Assembly: GCF_001592285.1 (NCBI RefSeq)
Contig: NZ_BCWQ01000014.1
Span: 62,001 to 126,000 of the forward strand
DNA: 64,000 nucleotides
DNA from: Hydrogenophaga pseudoflava NBRC 102511
GTDB lineage: Bacteria; Pseudomonadota; Gammaproteobacteria; Burkholderiales; Burkholderiaceae_C
Direction: 5' to 3'
Both the position numbers and the translations under genes were made by a program. Numbering within the stretch: the first letter of the stretch is position 1; each line of letters begins with the position of its first letter. This document shows positions 24,441 to 33,545 of the stretch, piece by piece. The notes below the pieces were generated by a model. The model searched no databases and was not told where the DNA came from. It worked only from the letters and a program-made list of their open reading frames with translations.

Positions 24441-25847
24441 TCAGTTCAGGCGCTGCTTGAGCGCCGGGATGCGCGAAATCAGCAAGCCGTCCAGCAGCAG
24501 CACCGCCACCAGCACCGCGCCCGAGAGCGGGAACGCCAGCGCCACCGCCAGCATCACCACCGCACCGGTTTTCCAGAGCGCGGCGTCGGCGGGTGCGCGC
24601 GGCGCCACCAGACGACCGGCGTTCGCGGGCCGGCGCTTCCACCACATCACGATGCCGCTGACGCACAGGAAGAGCACCGCCAGGCAGAACAGCACGTTGG
24701 CCCAGGCGCTCCACAGGCCCATGTCGCCCTGGTGCAGCGCGATGCCCACGGCCATGAGCTTGGCCATGGGCGAGTAGTCGGCGAATGCAGCTTCGGCCAG
24801 CACGCGGCCGGTGTACTGGTCCAGGTGCACGAAGCGGTCGCCGGTCGGGTCGCTCAGGTCGCCGCTCATGCTGTCGGCGCTGATGCTGTAGACGCCGGTG
24901 TCGTCCCGCGGCACGGCGATGTGGAACTGTCCGCTGAAACCGATGGAGCGCGCGTAGGCGTCGACCGTGTCGAGGTCGACCGGCTGGCCGTCTGGGATGC
25001 CCGGCCGGCCGGCGCTGGAGCCGGAAGCCGGCATCGGCGTCTGCTCCAGCCCCCAGGGCACTTCCTTCAGGCCCGGGGTGGCGAGCGCCGCGTGCGTCGC
25101 GTCGGACTTCGGCACGTCGTCCCACTTGGCGGCGGGGAAGCTGCCCCAGGGCTGCACGAAATGGCCACCCCAGATGCCCGCCCAGGCCAGCCCCGTCAGA
25201 AGGAAGAAGGCCAGCACCAGGCCGACCCAGAAGGCCACGCTCACGTGCAGCGACTTCCAGGCGCTGCGGCCCCTGGCCGAGAGGTCGGGCAGCAGCACCC
25301 GGGTCCAGCCCTGCCCGCCGCGCGGCCAGGCCATGTAGGCACCGGTGACGATGAGCACGATGCCCAGGCCGGCGGCGATCTCGATCAGCCGGTCGCCCAG
25401 GTCACCGAGCAGAAGCGTGCCGTGGATCTTCTCGGCCCAGGCGAACACGGTGTGCTCCTTGTCCACGTTGCGCAGCAGCTCGCCGGTGTAGGGGTTGACG
25501 GCCACGGCCTCGTCGCGCCCGTCCACCGTCACCACGAACCAGGCCGGCCGCGTCTCGGACTTCGGCGCCACGACCTCCTTGAGCTGCGCGCCGGGCCGCT
25601 GGGCCAGCACCGCCTGCGCCATCGTGCCGACGGGGGCGGTGGTGGCCTGCGGCTGCACGTCGATGTTCATGCCCAGGCGGTGCTGGAAGCCGGTGAAGAA
25701 CACCATCACCAGGCCGGTGACGGCCAGCATGGTGAGGAAGGGCACGACGTAGAGGCCGGCGTAGAAGTGCCAGCGCCAGGCCAGCATGTGGAACTGGCCC
25801 AGCGTCGGGGGGGTGGTGGGTGGCATGGGGGTTTTCTGAAGGTTCAT
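24441..25847 (-). CDS. PepSY domain membrane protein (iron-regulated type)
   Basis: 468 residues with four main membrane segments, arranged as in PepSY-associated TM proteins. The first helix follows LAWRWHFYAGLYVVPFLTML, with conserved histidine. Periplasmic PepSY regions lie between helices (VDKEHTVFAWAEKIHGTLLLGDLG; HLDQYTGRVLAEAAFADYSPMAK). The last helices read NVLFCLAVLFLCVSGIVMWW. Relatives are often linked to siderophore uptake and may reduce ferric complexes. It overlaps the Crp/Fnr regulator by 4 bases (ATGA). No TonB-dependent receptor gene is present nearby. Confidence 0.85.
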   Translation of the reverse strand: MNLQKTPMPPTTPPTLGQFHMLAWRWHFYAGLYVVPFLTMLAVTGLVMVFFTGFQHRLGMNIDVQPQATTAPVGTMAQAVLAQRPGAQLKEVVAPKSETRPAWFVVTVDGRDEAVAVNPYTGELLRNVDKEHTVFAWAEKIHGTLLLGDLGDRLIEIAAGLGIVLIVTGAYMAWPRGGQGWTRVLLPDLSARGRSAWKSLHVSVAFWVGLVLAFFLLTGLAWAGIWGGHFVQPWGSFPAAKWDDVPKSDATHAALATPGLKEVPWGLEQTPMPASGSSAGRPGIPDGQPVDLDTVDAYARSIGFSGQFHIAVPRDDTGVYSISADSMSGDLSDPTGDRFVHLDQYTGRVLAEAAFADYSPMAKLMAVGIALHQGDMGLWSAWANVLFCLAVLFLCVSGIVMWWKRRPANAGRLVAPRAPADAALWKTGAVVMLAVALAFPLSGAVLVAVLLLDGLLISRIPALKQRLN

Positions 25848-26479
25848 GACAGGGCGCCGATGGCCATAGACGGCGACACCCAGGGCGCGAACCCGGTCGG
25901 CGCGACCGGGGGCAGCGGGTGGACGCGGGCCGGGCCGCTCTTGCGGCGGCGCGGCGGCAGCAGCTGGGCCAGACCGCGGCACACGGTTTCGGCCTTGGCG
26001 TCCACCATCTGGGCCAGCTCGCGCAGGGCAGGCAGGGCCGAGCGCAGCGCGTCCGCACGCGCCTCGTCGGCCGCCTGTGCGCCCTGCCAGGGCAGGCCGA
26101 GCAGCTGGAGCAGGCAGGCCAGCCGGGACAGCACGTTGCCGGTGCGCAGCGTGGCCATGTCCTGGGTGCGCATCTGCTGCTGGAACAGGGCCTCGCGCAG
26201 CAGGGCCTCGCGTTCGGTCTCGGTGGTCACCGGCACCGGGGCCAGCCGGCAGTCGGTGAAGGCAATGGCGGTGAACTGGTAGGGCTGGTCACACAGCGAC
26301 TCGACGCCCACCAGATCGCCCGGCAGGGCGATCAGCACCGGCAGGCGGGACGGGCCGCTCTCGCGGTCCAGGCGCACCGTGCCGTCGAGCACGCGCCACA
26401 GGCCACCGGTGGCACCGGCCTTGAAAAGGGGGTCTTGACCGGCGCACAGGCGCACCGGTTCTTTCACAGGGTTCGACAT
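25844..26479 (-). CDS. Crp/Fnr family transcriptional regulator
   Basis: A 211-residue regulator. The N-terminal part has the cyclic-nucleotide-binding fold pattern (FKAGATGGLWRVLDGTVRL; LPGDLVGVESLC). The C-terminal winged helix-turn-helix includes LRELAQMVDAKAETVCRGLAQL. It lacks the N-terminal cysteine cluster of true FNR, so it is unlikely to be an Fe-S oxygen sensor. It sits between DUF2946 and the PepSY gene, with which it overlaps by 4 bases. The ligand and targets are unknown; local control of this metal-related group is an inference. Confidence 0.85.
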   Translation of the reverse strand: MSNPVKEPVRLCAGQDPLFKAGATGGLWRVLDGTVRLDRESGPSRLPVLIALPGDLVGVESLCDQPYQFTAIAFTDCRLAPVPVTTETEREALLREALFQQQMRTQDMATLRTGNVLSRLACLLQLLGLPWQGAQAADEARADALRSALPALRELAQMVDAKAETVCRGLAQLLPPRRRKSGPARVHPLPPVAPTGFAPWVSPSMAIGALS

Positions 26480-26560
26480 GGCAACTCCAGAAACGGACTT
26501 CACGAGGCCGAGTGCATCGGTGCACCGCGGCCGACGAGGCGGGACAGGCCCGCCGGTGAA

Positions 26561-26968
26561 TCAGCCCTGGAGCGGCGGGCCGCGCGCGGCGGCGCGGGGC
26601 GCCTCGGCGGACCGGAGATCGGTGGAGAAGAAGAACGGTGTGGGCCAGCTCGCCACCACCGCGGGCAGCGCGGGCCAACCGGGCAGCAGGGGCGCAAAGC
26701 GTTCGGCGGCCAGCGTGCAGTGGCCACACAGATCCAGCGCGCCCGGACGCTCACCGTCGGGGCCGGCGGCCGGATCGCGACCCAGCTCGCTCGCCAGCAC
26801 CCACTGCATGCCCTGCGCGGTGCAGAGCTCGACCCAGTCCTGCCCGTCCTGCGGCGGCCCGGCCGCGAGCGCGCGCGAGACCGCAGGCGCCAGCGTGGCC
26901 AGCAGCAGGGCGGCCAGCAGCCAGCCCGACAGTCGCCGGGCCAGGTGGTGCCAGGACAGGAGGGTCAT
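26561..26968 (-). CDS. DUF2946 family protein (copy 1)
   Basis: A 135-residue protein with an N-terminal membrane/signal segment (LSGWLLAALLLATLAPAVSRALA). The DUF2946 core reads DWVELCTAQGMQWV, and CGHC follows about 30 residues later. The paired cysteines and histidine may bind metal. DUF2946 genes commonly accompany copper-handling genes; here one lies on each side of the PCuAC and SCO genes. Function unproven. Confidence 0.8.
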   Translation of the reverse strand: MTLLSWHHLARRLSGWLLAALLLATLAPAVSRALAAGPPQDGQDWVELCTAQGMQWVLASELGRDPAAGPDGERPGALDLCGHCTLAAERFAPLLPGWPALPAVVASWPTPFFFSTDLRSAEAPRAAARGPPLQG

Positions 26969-26989
26969 CGGGCGAACAGGCTCAGGACA

Positions 26990-27469
26990 TCAGTGCTTGT
27001 GCTCGGTGGCCGGTGCGGGCTTGCTGCCCATGGCGGCCGGAGTCGCCAGCGGCTTGGCCGGGGCCTTGACCTCGACGGTTTCGCGCTTGCCGTCCTTGCC
27101 TTCGAACACCAGCGTCACCGGCACCACGTCGCCCTCCTTCACCTGGGCCTTCAGGTCCAGCAGCATCACGTGGTAGCCGCCAGGCTTGAGCTCGACCGCC
27201 TTGCCGGCCGGCAGCGCCAGGCCGGGGATCTGGCGCATCTTCATCACGTTGTTGTCCATCGCCATCTCATGGATCTCGACCACGCCGGCCACCGGCGACT
27301 GGGCCTCGACCAGCTTGCTGTCGGCCTTGGCGGTGAGCTGCATGAAGGCGCCGGTGGCCTTCTGCTGGGCCACGGTCGCGCGGACCCAGGGGTCCTTGAT
27401 CTCGACCGAGGACTGTGCAAAGGCGCTGGCCGACGCGGCGATGAGGGCGATGCTGATGAGGTGTTTCAT
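26990..27469 (-). CDS. Periplasmic copper chaperone PCu(A)C
   Basis: A 159-residue periplasmic protein with a signal peptide ending ASAFA (about residue 18). The family copper motif is complete: His67 and Met69 (EIHEMAM), Met78, then 21 residues to His100 and Met102 (GGYHVML). A His-rich tail (ATEHKH) ends the protein. PCu(A)C binds copper(I) and, with SCO, helps fill the CuA site of oxidase subunit II. An SCO gene lies just upstream. The aa3 oxidase genes are about 22 kb away in the same window. Confidence 0.94.
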   Translation of the reverse strand: MKHLISIALIAASASAFAQSSVEIKDPWVRATVAQQKATGAFMQLTAKADSKLVEAQSPVAGVVEIHEMAMDNNVMKMRQIPGLALPAGKAVELKPGGYHVMLLDLKAQVKEGDVVPVTLVFEGKDGKRETVEVKAPAKPLATPAAMGSKPAPATEHKH

Positions 27470-27510
27470 GGGGACTCCTTGGGGTTGAAAAAAAGTTGGG
27501 GGAAAAGGGA

Positions 27511-28125
27511 TCAGGACGCCGGGGCATCCAGCAGCGCGCGGACATCGGCGGTGTAGTCATCGGCGGTTTGTTCGTGCCGCAGCGCCACGCGGATGCGGCC
27601 CTGGCGGTCGAACAGGTAGCTCAGCGCCGTGTGGTCCATGGTGTAGCTGCTGCCGGTGGGCACCTTCTTGTAGAAAGCGCGGAAGTCCTTCGCGGTCTGC
27701 GCGATCTGCTCGGCATTGCCGGTCAGGGCCAGGAAGCTGGGGTGGAAGGCGGCCATGTACTCGCGCAGCAGCTCAGGCGTGTCGCGCTCCGGGTCCACGG
27801 TCACGAAGACCACCTGCAGATCGCCGGCCCGGGGGCCCAGCCGCTCCATCACCGCCGCGGCGCGCGTGAGCGCCGTCGGACAGACATCGGGGCACTGCAC
27901 GAAGCCGAAGTACAGCATCACGACCCGGCCCTGGAAGTCGGCCAGGGTGCGGGTCTGCCCGTTGAAGTCGGTCAGCGAAAAACCGCGGGCGTAGTCGGCC
28001 CCGGTGATGTCGATGCCCTTGAACGAGGGCGTCGCCGGTTGGCCACCAGGGGACAGCCGGTCACAGCCCGACAGCAGACCGGCGGCACCGGCTGCGAGCC
28101 ACAGCAGGCTCTGTCGACGGCTCAT
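27511..28125 (-). CDS. SCO family copper-binding thioredoxin-like protein
   Basis: 204 residues from ATG at 28125, giving the lipoprotein signal MSRRQSLLWLAAGAAGLLSGC with lipid Cys21. Thioredoxin fold with CPDVC (Cys78, Cys82) and His165 (YTMDHTALSY), the three copper ligands of SCO/SenC proteins. Role: copper insertion or thiol reduction for the CuA centre of cytochrome oxidase, with PCu(A)C as copper source. Longer in-frame starts (28167, 28200) would spoil the lipoprotein signal. Confidence 0.93.
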   Translation of the reverse strand: MSRRQSLLWLAAGAAGLLSGCDRLSPGGQPATPSFKGIDITGADYARGFSLTDFNGQTRTLADFQGRVVMLYFGFVQCPDVCPTALTRAAAVMERLGPRAGDLQVVFVTVDPERDTPELLREYMAAFHPSFLALTGNAEQIAQTAKDFRAFYKKVPTGSSYTMDHTALSYLFDRQGRIRVALRHEQTADDYTADVRALLDAPAS

Positions 28126-28230
28126 GGCGCGTGAAAACAGCGAAGAGGAAACGGACGCGAGAGGCATGGCACCCCCGAAAAACGGACAACACAGGCGCAC
28201 TCCCGCAGGAGCGCGCCACGGCGCGGGTTT

Positions 28231-28626
28231 TCAGAGGCTCAGCGGAGGCGCCCGGGAACGGGCGGTCGCCCAGACCGTGTCGGTCAGGGGGGCGCGGTAG
28301 AACGCCGAAGGCTGTTCGGCCAGCGGGGCGGGCAGCATGGCCACGGCCTCCACCGGGGGCAGGCCGCTGGCGCCACCGTGCAGGGTGCACCAGGGGCAGT
28401 GCGGGCTGGCATCAGAGCCAGCGGGCTGGCCATCGATCTTCTGCGCCAGTTCGCCGGTGTCGGCCTGGACCCAGACCATGCCGGTGGTGGTGCAGATTTC
28501 CAGCCAGTCGGCGCGGTCGCTGCCGCCCATCCGGGCCTGTGCGATGGTCGGCGCGAGCGCACCCAGCAGCATGGCCACAAGGGCCAGCCAGGCGGCAAAA
28601 CGGCGACGCAGGCGCAGGAAAGACAT
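28231..28626 (-). CDS. DUF2946 family protein (copy 2)
   Basis: A 131-residue protein with an N-terminal hydrophobic segment (FAAWLALVAMLLGALAPTIAQA). The DUF2946 core DWLEICTTTGMVWV matches copy 1 closely in pattern, and SPHCPWC follows. First gene of the minus-strand metal group, divergent from GST. The two copies flank SCO and PCu(A)C and probably arose by duplication, but they now differ substantially. Confidence 0.8.
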   Translation of the reverse strand: MSFLRLRRRFAAWLALVAMLLGALAPTIAQARMGGSDRADWLEICTTTGMVWVQADTGELAQKIDGQPAGSDASPHCPWCTLHGGASGLPPVEAVAMLPAPLAEQPSAFYRAPLTDTVWATARSRAPPLSL

Positions 28627-28723
28627 CGCGCGATGTTAACAGCGCGGTCCTGTGGGCGACGCATCCCGGAACCCGCGGCCCCTACGATGCCGCTGTTCGC
28701 CCAACCTCCAGGAGACACACCCC

Positions 28724-29368
28724 ATGCTCACCCTCTGCGGCTTCTCGGCCAGCAACTACTACAACAAGGTCAAGCTCGCCCTGCTCGAAAAAGACGTCCC
28801 TTTCCAGGAAGAACTGGTCTGGGTCGGCCAGACCGACCGGGCGGCCAGCCCGCTGGGCAAGGTGCCCTACCTGAAGACCGACGAAGGCCCGCTGTGCGAG
28901 TCGACCGTGATCCTCGAATACCTGGAAGCGAAGTACCCGCAGCACCCGCTGCTGCCGGCAGACCCGTTCGCCGCGGCCAAGGCGCGCGAACTGCTGCGCT
29001 TCATCGAGCTGCACCTGGAGCTGGTGGCGCGCAACCTCTACCCCGAGGCCTTCTTCGGCGGCAAGATCAGCGACGCGGCCAAGGAGAAGACGGCCCAGCA
29101 GCTGGAGAAGAACGTGGCCGCGTTCGCCACGCTGGCGGGCTTCCCGTCCTTCATCGGCGGCGCCGAATTCACGCTGGCCGATGTGGGCGCCGCGGTGCAC
29201 CTGCCGCTGGTCAGCAGCGCCAGCAAGATCATCTATGGCAAGGACGTGCTGGCGGACCTGCCGGTGCGCGACTACCTCAGGCGCATCGGTGAACGCCCTG
29301 CGGTGCAGAAGGTCAACGCCGACCGCAAGGCCAACACCGAACTGATGCTGGCGCGCGCGAAAGCGTAG
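28724..29368 (+). CDS. Glutathione S-transferase family protein
   Basis: A 214-residue GST. The thioredoxin-like N-terminal domain includes LCGFSASNYYNKVKLALLEK and the glutathione-binding GKVPYLKTDEGPLCESTVILEYLE (cis-proline and SES-like turn). The C-terminal helical domain has GGAEFTLADVGAAVHLPL. AGGAGA precedes the ATG at 28724; an upstream in-frame start at 28652 is not needed. The substrate cannot be read from sequence. Confidence 0.92.
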   Translation: MLTLCGFSASNYYNKVKLALLEKDVPFQEELVWVGQTDRAASPLGKVPYLKTDEGPLCESTVILEYLEAKYPQHPLLPADPFAAAKARELLRFIELHLELVARNLYPEAFFGGKISDAAKEKTAQQLEKNVAAFATLAGFPSFIGGAEFTLADVGAAVHLPLVSSASKIIYGKDVLADLPVRDYLRRIGERPAVQKVNADRKANTELMLARAKA

Positions 29369-29377
29369 TCAGAAAAA

Positions 29378-30130
29378 TCAGCCCTCGCGCAGTGCGGTCA
29401 CCGCATCGCGCAGGTTCTGCGCCCAGGTGCGTCGGTCGCGGCCCTGGGCGCGCTGTGGTTCGCCGTAGTGCACCACCGCCACCACGTCGGTGGCGCGCAG
29501 TGTGTTCCACAGCGACTGCAGCAGCGTGGTATCGCCGATGAACAGCGGCGCGTCGTGACGCCGACCGTGCACCGGATCGACATAGCTCAGCCCCACCGGC
29601 AGCACCGGCGCTTCGGCCGCGATCGCGGCCTGGATCAGGTTGGCGTGGAAGGGCAGCAGGGTCTGGCCGTCGCCGGTCGTGCCCTCGGGAAACACCGCCA
29701 GGATGTCACCGCCGCGCAGATGTTCGGCCATCTTGTGCACCACGCGCATGGCGTCGCGCCGGCTCTCGCGTTCGATGTAGAGCGTGCCCGCGCCGGTCAC
29801 CAGCGCACCGATCACCGGCCAGGCCTTGACGTCGGCCTTGGACACGAAGTGCGACGGCCGCGCCGCGTTCATCACCAGAATGTCGAGCCAAGAAATGTGG
29901 TTGGCCACCACCAGCAGGGGGCCGTGCACCGGCGGCGTGCCGCGCACCTGCAGCGTGACGCCCAGGATGCCCAGCATCTGGCGGGTCCACTCGCGCACCA
30001 GCAGGTCGGTCGCCTCGGGCGTCAGCTTTCCGAATTCGCTGCGGATGGTCCACAGGCCGCGCAGCACATGGCCCAGGGCGCGCAGGATGCGCCACCCCGC
30101 AGCCAGGGCCGAGCGCCGCCGGCCGCTCAC
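29378..30130 (-). CDS. plsC: 1-acyl-sn-glycerol-3-phosphate acyltransferase
   Basis: A 250-residue acyltransferase that makes phosphatidic acid from lysophosphatidic acid at the inner membrane. Catalytic motif NHISWLD (His78, Asp83) and FPEGTT (147-152) are both present, as is YIERESRRDAM. The GTG start at 30130 overlaps the pyrX stop by 4 bases (GTGA), making it the last gene of the pyr operon. A much longer frame upstream is an antisense artefact of pyrX. Confidence 0.92.
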   Translation of the reverse strand: MSGRRRSALAAGWRILRALGHVLRGLWTIRSEFGKLTPEATDLLVREWTRQMLGILGVTLQVRGTPPVHGPLLVVANHISWLDILVMNAARPSHFVSKADVKAWPVIGALVTGAGTLYIERESRRDAMRVVHKMAEHLRGGDILAVFPEGTTGDGQTLLPFHANLIQAAIAAEAPVLPVGLSYVDPVHGRRHDAPLFIGDTTLLQSLWNTLRATDVVAVVHYGEPQRAQGRDRRTWAQNLRDAVTALREG

Positions 30131-31464
30131 GCCGCGGCCCGCGCCGCCTCGTAGGCCACCTGGCCGGCCACCAGCGTGGCGCGCACACGCACCGGCATCT
30201 CGTGGCCCTCGAACGGCGTGTGCTTGCCCTGGCTGCGCAGGGCGGCCGGCTCCACCGCCCAGCTGGCGTTGGGGTCGAACAGGCAGAGGTCGGCCGCGCC
30301 GCCCACGCTGATCTGCCCCACGCTGTGCTGCAGCGTGCCCAGTGCGCCCCCCAGCACCGCCTGCGGGCCGCTGGTGAGCACGGCCAGCGCCTGCATCAGG
30401 CCCAGGCCATCCTGCTGCGCCCATTTGGCCGCCAGGCCCAGCAGCAGCTCCACCGCGGTGGCACCGGGCTCGGCCTCGGCGAAGGGCAGCACCTTGGCGT
30501 CGGCGTCCACCGGGTTGTGGTCGGACACCAGGGCGTCGATGGTGCCGTCGGCCAGGCCGGCGCGCAGCGCTTCGCGGTCGCGCTGCTGGCGCAGCGGCGG
30601 CTGCAGGCGGGCGCGGCTGTCGTAGAAGCCGATGTCCACGTCGGTCAGGTGCAGGTTGTGCACACTCACGTCGCAGCTGACCGGCAGGCCCTCGGCCTTG
30701 GCCTGGCGCACCAGGGCCAGGCCAGCGGCGCTGCTGATGCGGCACAGGTGCACGTGCACGCCCTTCTCGCCCGCCGCCTTGGCCGCGCCGTGCACACCGC
30801 GCAGCAGCTCGAACAGGGTGTGCAGCGCGATGGTTTCGGCCGCGGCCGGCACGCCGGCCAGGCCCATGCGCGTGGCCAGCGGGCCGCTCGCGGCCACGCC
30901 CTTGCCGAGCCAGAAGTCCTGTGGGCGCAGCCACACGGTGTAGCCGAAGGTGGCGGCGTACTGCAGCGCGCGCTGCAGCACCTGCGCGTTCACGATGGGC
31001 ACCTCGGCCTGGCCGAAGCCGATGCAGCCGGACTCGGTGAGCTCGGCCATCTCGGTCAGCACCTCGCCCTGGAGGCCTCGCGTGAGCGCGCCCAGCGGGA
31101 ACACGCGCGACTGGTGCAGCTTCTCGGCGCGGAACTTGAGCATATCCACCAGGCCCGGTTCGTCGAGCACCGGGTCGGTGTCGGGCGGGCAGACCAGCGA
31201 CGTGACACCGCCGGCCACGGCCGCGGCCATTTCGCTCTCCAGCATGCCGGCATGCTCCTGGCCGGGCTCGCGCAGGCGCACAGCCAGATCAACCAGGCCA
31301 GGCGCGACCACCAGACCCGAGGCGTCGATGGTGCGGTTGGCATGGAAGTCGGGCGCGATTTTGCCGATGGCGATGATGCGGCCCGCCGCAATCGCGATGT
31401 CGGCCAGCTCGTCGCGGCCGCTGGCCGGGTCCATGACGCGGCCGTTCTGGATCAGGATCTTCAT
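30127..31464 (-). CDS. pyrX: Dihydroorotase-like protein, probably non-catalytic (PyrX/PyrC')
   Basis: A 445-residue amidohydrolase-fold protein with class I dihydroorotase length and order. The metal-binding HxH motif is lost: the strand reads D59-L-A61-V-R63-LREPG where active enzymes have D-x-H-x-H-LREPG. Later motifs are partly kept (HVHLCRISSA, SDHNPVDAD). In Pseudomonas-type pyrBC' operons such an inactive partner is needed to assemble aspartate transcarbamoylase. Its gene follows pyrB (with hisC between), overlapping hisC by 4 bases. A true dihydroorotase should exist elsewhere in the genome. Confidence 0.88.
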   Translation of the reverse strand: MKILIQNGRVMDPASGRDELADIAIAAGRIIAIGKIAPDFHANRTIDASGLVVAPGLVDLAVRLREPGQEHAGMLESEMAAAVAGGVTSLVCPPDTDPVLDEPGLVDMLKFRAEKLHQSRVFPLGALTRGLQGEVLTEMAELTESGCIGFGQAEVPIVNAQVLQRALQYAATFGYTVWLRPQDFWLGKGVAASGPLATRMGLAGVPAAAETIALHTLFELLRGVHGAAKAAGEKGVHVHLCRISSAAGLALVRQAKAEGLPVSCDVSVHNLHLTDVDIGFYDSRARLQPPLRQQRDREALRAGLADGTIDALVSDHNPVDADAKVLPFAEAEPGATAVELLLGLAAKWAQQDGLGLMQALAVLTSGPQAVLGGALGTLQHSVGQISVGGAADLCLFDPNASWAVEPAALRSQGKHTPFEGHEMPVRVRATLVAGQVAYEAARAAA

Positions 31465-32591
31465 GGTGTGCCTATCGGTGCGGAGATCGGTGCCCCGGCG
31501 GAAGAGGACGTGGACAGGATGTGCCGCAGCGCATCGACCAGGGCCTCGCACTCGGCCTGGGTGCCGATGGTGATGCGCAGGTGGTTGTCGATGCGGGGCT
31601 GCTTGAAGTGGCGCACGAGGATGCGGCGCTCGCGCAGGGCGCTGAACAGGTCGGCCGCGCGCGCGCTGGTGTGGCGCACGAACAGGAAGTTGGCGCTCGA
31701 CGGCAGGCAGTCGAAACCCAGGCCGTCGAACTGCTGTTCCAGCCACTGGCGGCTGGCGGCAATGCGCGCCGACAGCGCCTGCAGGTGCCCGTCGTCCTCG
31801 ATGGCGGCTTGTGCACCGGCCAGCGCCAGCCGGTCCAGCGGGTAGGAGTTGAAGCTGTCCTTGACCACGTGCAGCGCCTCGATCAGCGAGGTGTGGCCCA
31901 TGGCAAAACCGACGCGCAGCCCGGCCAGAGCGGCCGACTTCGACAGCGTGCGCACCACCAGCAGCTGCGGGAAACGATTGATCAGCGCCACGGCGCTCTC
32001 CGCGCCGAAGTCCACATAGGCTTCGTCGATGACCACCACCGAGCCCGGGTTGCTTTCGAGCAGCTGGGTCAGTTCGGACAGAGAGAGAGCGATGCCCGTC
32101 GGGGCGTTCGGGTTGGGCAGCACGATGCCGCCGTTGCCGCGCCGGTAGTCGGCCACGCGCACGCGGAAGGCATCGTCCAGAGGGATCGGCTGCGGCTCGA
32201 TGCCGTAGAGCGCGCAGTACACCGGGTAGAACGAGTAGCTGACGTCCGGGAACAGCACAGGCCGGCCGTGGCGCAGCAGGGCGCAGAACGCGTGGGCCAG
32301 CACCTCGTCGGAGCCGTTGCCGACGAACACCTGCTCGGGCGTCAGCCCGAAACGCTTCGCGATGGTCTGACGCAGCGACAACGCGGTCGGGTCGGGGTAG
32401 AGGCGCAGGCGTTCGTCAGCTGCATCACGCACCGCGTCGAGCACGCGCGGCGACGGCGAGTACGGGCACTCGTTGGTGTTGAGCTTGATCCAGCCCGCGC
32501 CCTGCGGCTGTTCGCCGGGCACGTAGGCGTGCAGCCCGCGCACCGCGGGGCTCCAGAGCGCACGCGCAGCAGCCTCTTTCCTAGAGCTCAT
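31461..32591 (-). CDS. hisC: Histidinol-phosphate aminotransferase
   Basis: A 376-residue PLP-dependent class I/II aminotransferase. It has [14 protein letters not shown] near the N-terminus, [19 protein letters not shown] for cofactor phosphate binding, and [18 protein letters not shown] with the PLP lysine Lys218. These features match HisC2-type enzymes. It lies inside the pyrimidine operon, overlapping pyrB by 4 bases and pyrX by 4 bases, so its expression is tied to pyrB. It may act in histidine synthesis or, as some HisC2 enzymes do, on aromatic amino acids. Confidence 0.9.
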   Translation of the reverse strand: MSSRKEAAARALWSPAVRGLHAYVPGEQPQGAGWIKLNTNECPYSPSPRVLDAVRDAADERLRLYPDPTALSLRQTIAKRFGLTPEQVFVGNGSDEVLAHAFCALLRHGRPVLFPDVSYSFYPVYCALYGIEPQPIPLDDAFRVRVADYRRGNGGIVLPNPNAPTGIALSLSELTQLLESNPGSVVVIDEAYVDFGAESAVALINRFPQLLVVRTLSKSAALAGLRVGFAMGHTSLIEALHVVKDSFNSYPLDRLALAGAQAAIEDDGHLQALSARIAASRQWLEQQFDGLGFDCLPSSANFLFVRHTSARAADLFSALRERRILVRHFKQPRIDNHLRITIGTQAECEALVDALRHILSTSSSAGAPISAPIGTP

Positions 32592-33544
32592 GCCTCGTTC
32601 CCGGCCACGATACCCAGCACGGCCATGCGGACGGCGATGCCGAAGGTCACCTGCGGCAGGATCACGCTCTGCGGTCCGTCGACCACGGCGGACTCGATCT
32701 CGACGCCGCGGTTGATCGGCCCCGGGTGCATGACGATGGCGTCCGGCTTGGCCCAGCGCAGGCGCTCGGTGGTCAGACCGAAGCTCTTGAAGTACTCCTG
32801 GCTCGATGGCAGCAGGGCGCCGCTCATGCGCTCGTTCTGCAACCGCAGGGTGATCACCACGTCGCAGTCCTTGATGCCTTCTTCCAGCGTGTGGCAAACC
32901 CGCACACCCAGATGCGAGAGGTCGCTGGGCACCAGGGTGCGCGGGCCGACCACGCGCACGTCGGGGCAGCCCAGCGTGGTGAGCGCGTGGATGTCTGAGC
33001 GCGCCACGCGCGAGTGCAGCACGTCGCCGACGATGGCCACCGAGAGCTTGGTGAAGTCCTTCTTGTAGTGCCGGATGGTGTACATGTCCAGCAGGCCCTG
33101 CGTGGGGTGCGCGTGGCGGCCGTCGCCGGCATTGACGACGTGCACGTGCGGGGCCACATGCTGGGCGATGAGATAGGGCGCTCCCGATTCGCTGTGGCGC
33201 ACCACGAAGATGTCGGCCGCCATGGCCGACAGGTTGGCGATGGTGTCCAGCAGCGACTCGCCCTTGGCGGTGGAGCTGCGCGCGATGTCCAGCGTGTAGA
33301 CGTCGGCCGACAGGCGCGTGGCCGCGATGTCGAAGGTGGTACGGGTGCGGGTGCTGTTCTCGAAGAACAGGTTGAACACGCTCTTGCCGCGCAGCAGCGG
33401 CACCTTCTTGACCTCGCGGTCGCTCACGCTCACGAAGCTCGACGCAGTGTCGAGGATGTGCGTGAGGATGTCGCGCGGGAGGCCTTCGGTGGAGAGCAGG
33501 TGGATCAGCTCGCCGTTCTTGTTCAGCTGGGGGTTGCGTGGCAC
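32588..33544 (-). CDS. pyrB: Aspartate carbamoyltransferase catalytic subunit
   Basis: A 318-residue enzyme joining carbamoyl phosphate and aspartate, the first committed pyrimidine step. The carbamoyl phosphate loop is [10 protein letters not shown] (about 62-71); [11 protein letters not shown] and the final RMAVLGIV complete the site. No pyrI is present; with the PyrX partner this fits a class A-type assembly. The GTG start at 33544 comes one base after the pyrR stop. Confidence 0.96.
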   Translation of the reverse strand: MPRNPQLNKNGELIHLLSTEGLPRDILTHILDTASSFVSVSDREVKKVPLLRGKSVFNLFFENSTRTRTTFDIAATRLSADVYTLDIARSSTAKGESLLDTIANLSAMAADIFVVRHSESGAPYLIAQHVAPHVHVVNAGDGRHAHPTQGLLDMYTIRHYKKDFTKLSVAIVGDVLHSRVARSDIHALTTLGCPDVRVVGPRTLVPSDLSHLGVRVCHTLEEGIKDCDVVITLRLQNERMSGALLPSSQEYFKSFGLTTERLRWAKPDAIVMHPGPINRGVEIESAVVDGPQSVILPQVTFGIAVRMAVLGIVAGNEA

Positions 33545-33545
33545 G

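Noticed and set aside
25844..26479. An FNR-type oxygen sensor that could bind the boxes at 5073, 5685 and 12877
   Set aside because: The protein lacks the N-terminal cysteine cluster needed to hold the oxygen-sensing Fe-S cluster, so another FNR/Anr gene outside the window is more likely.
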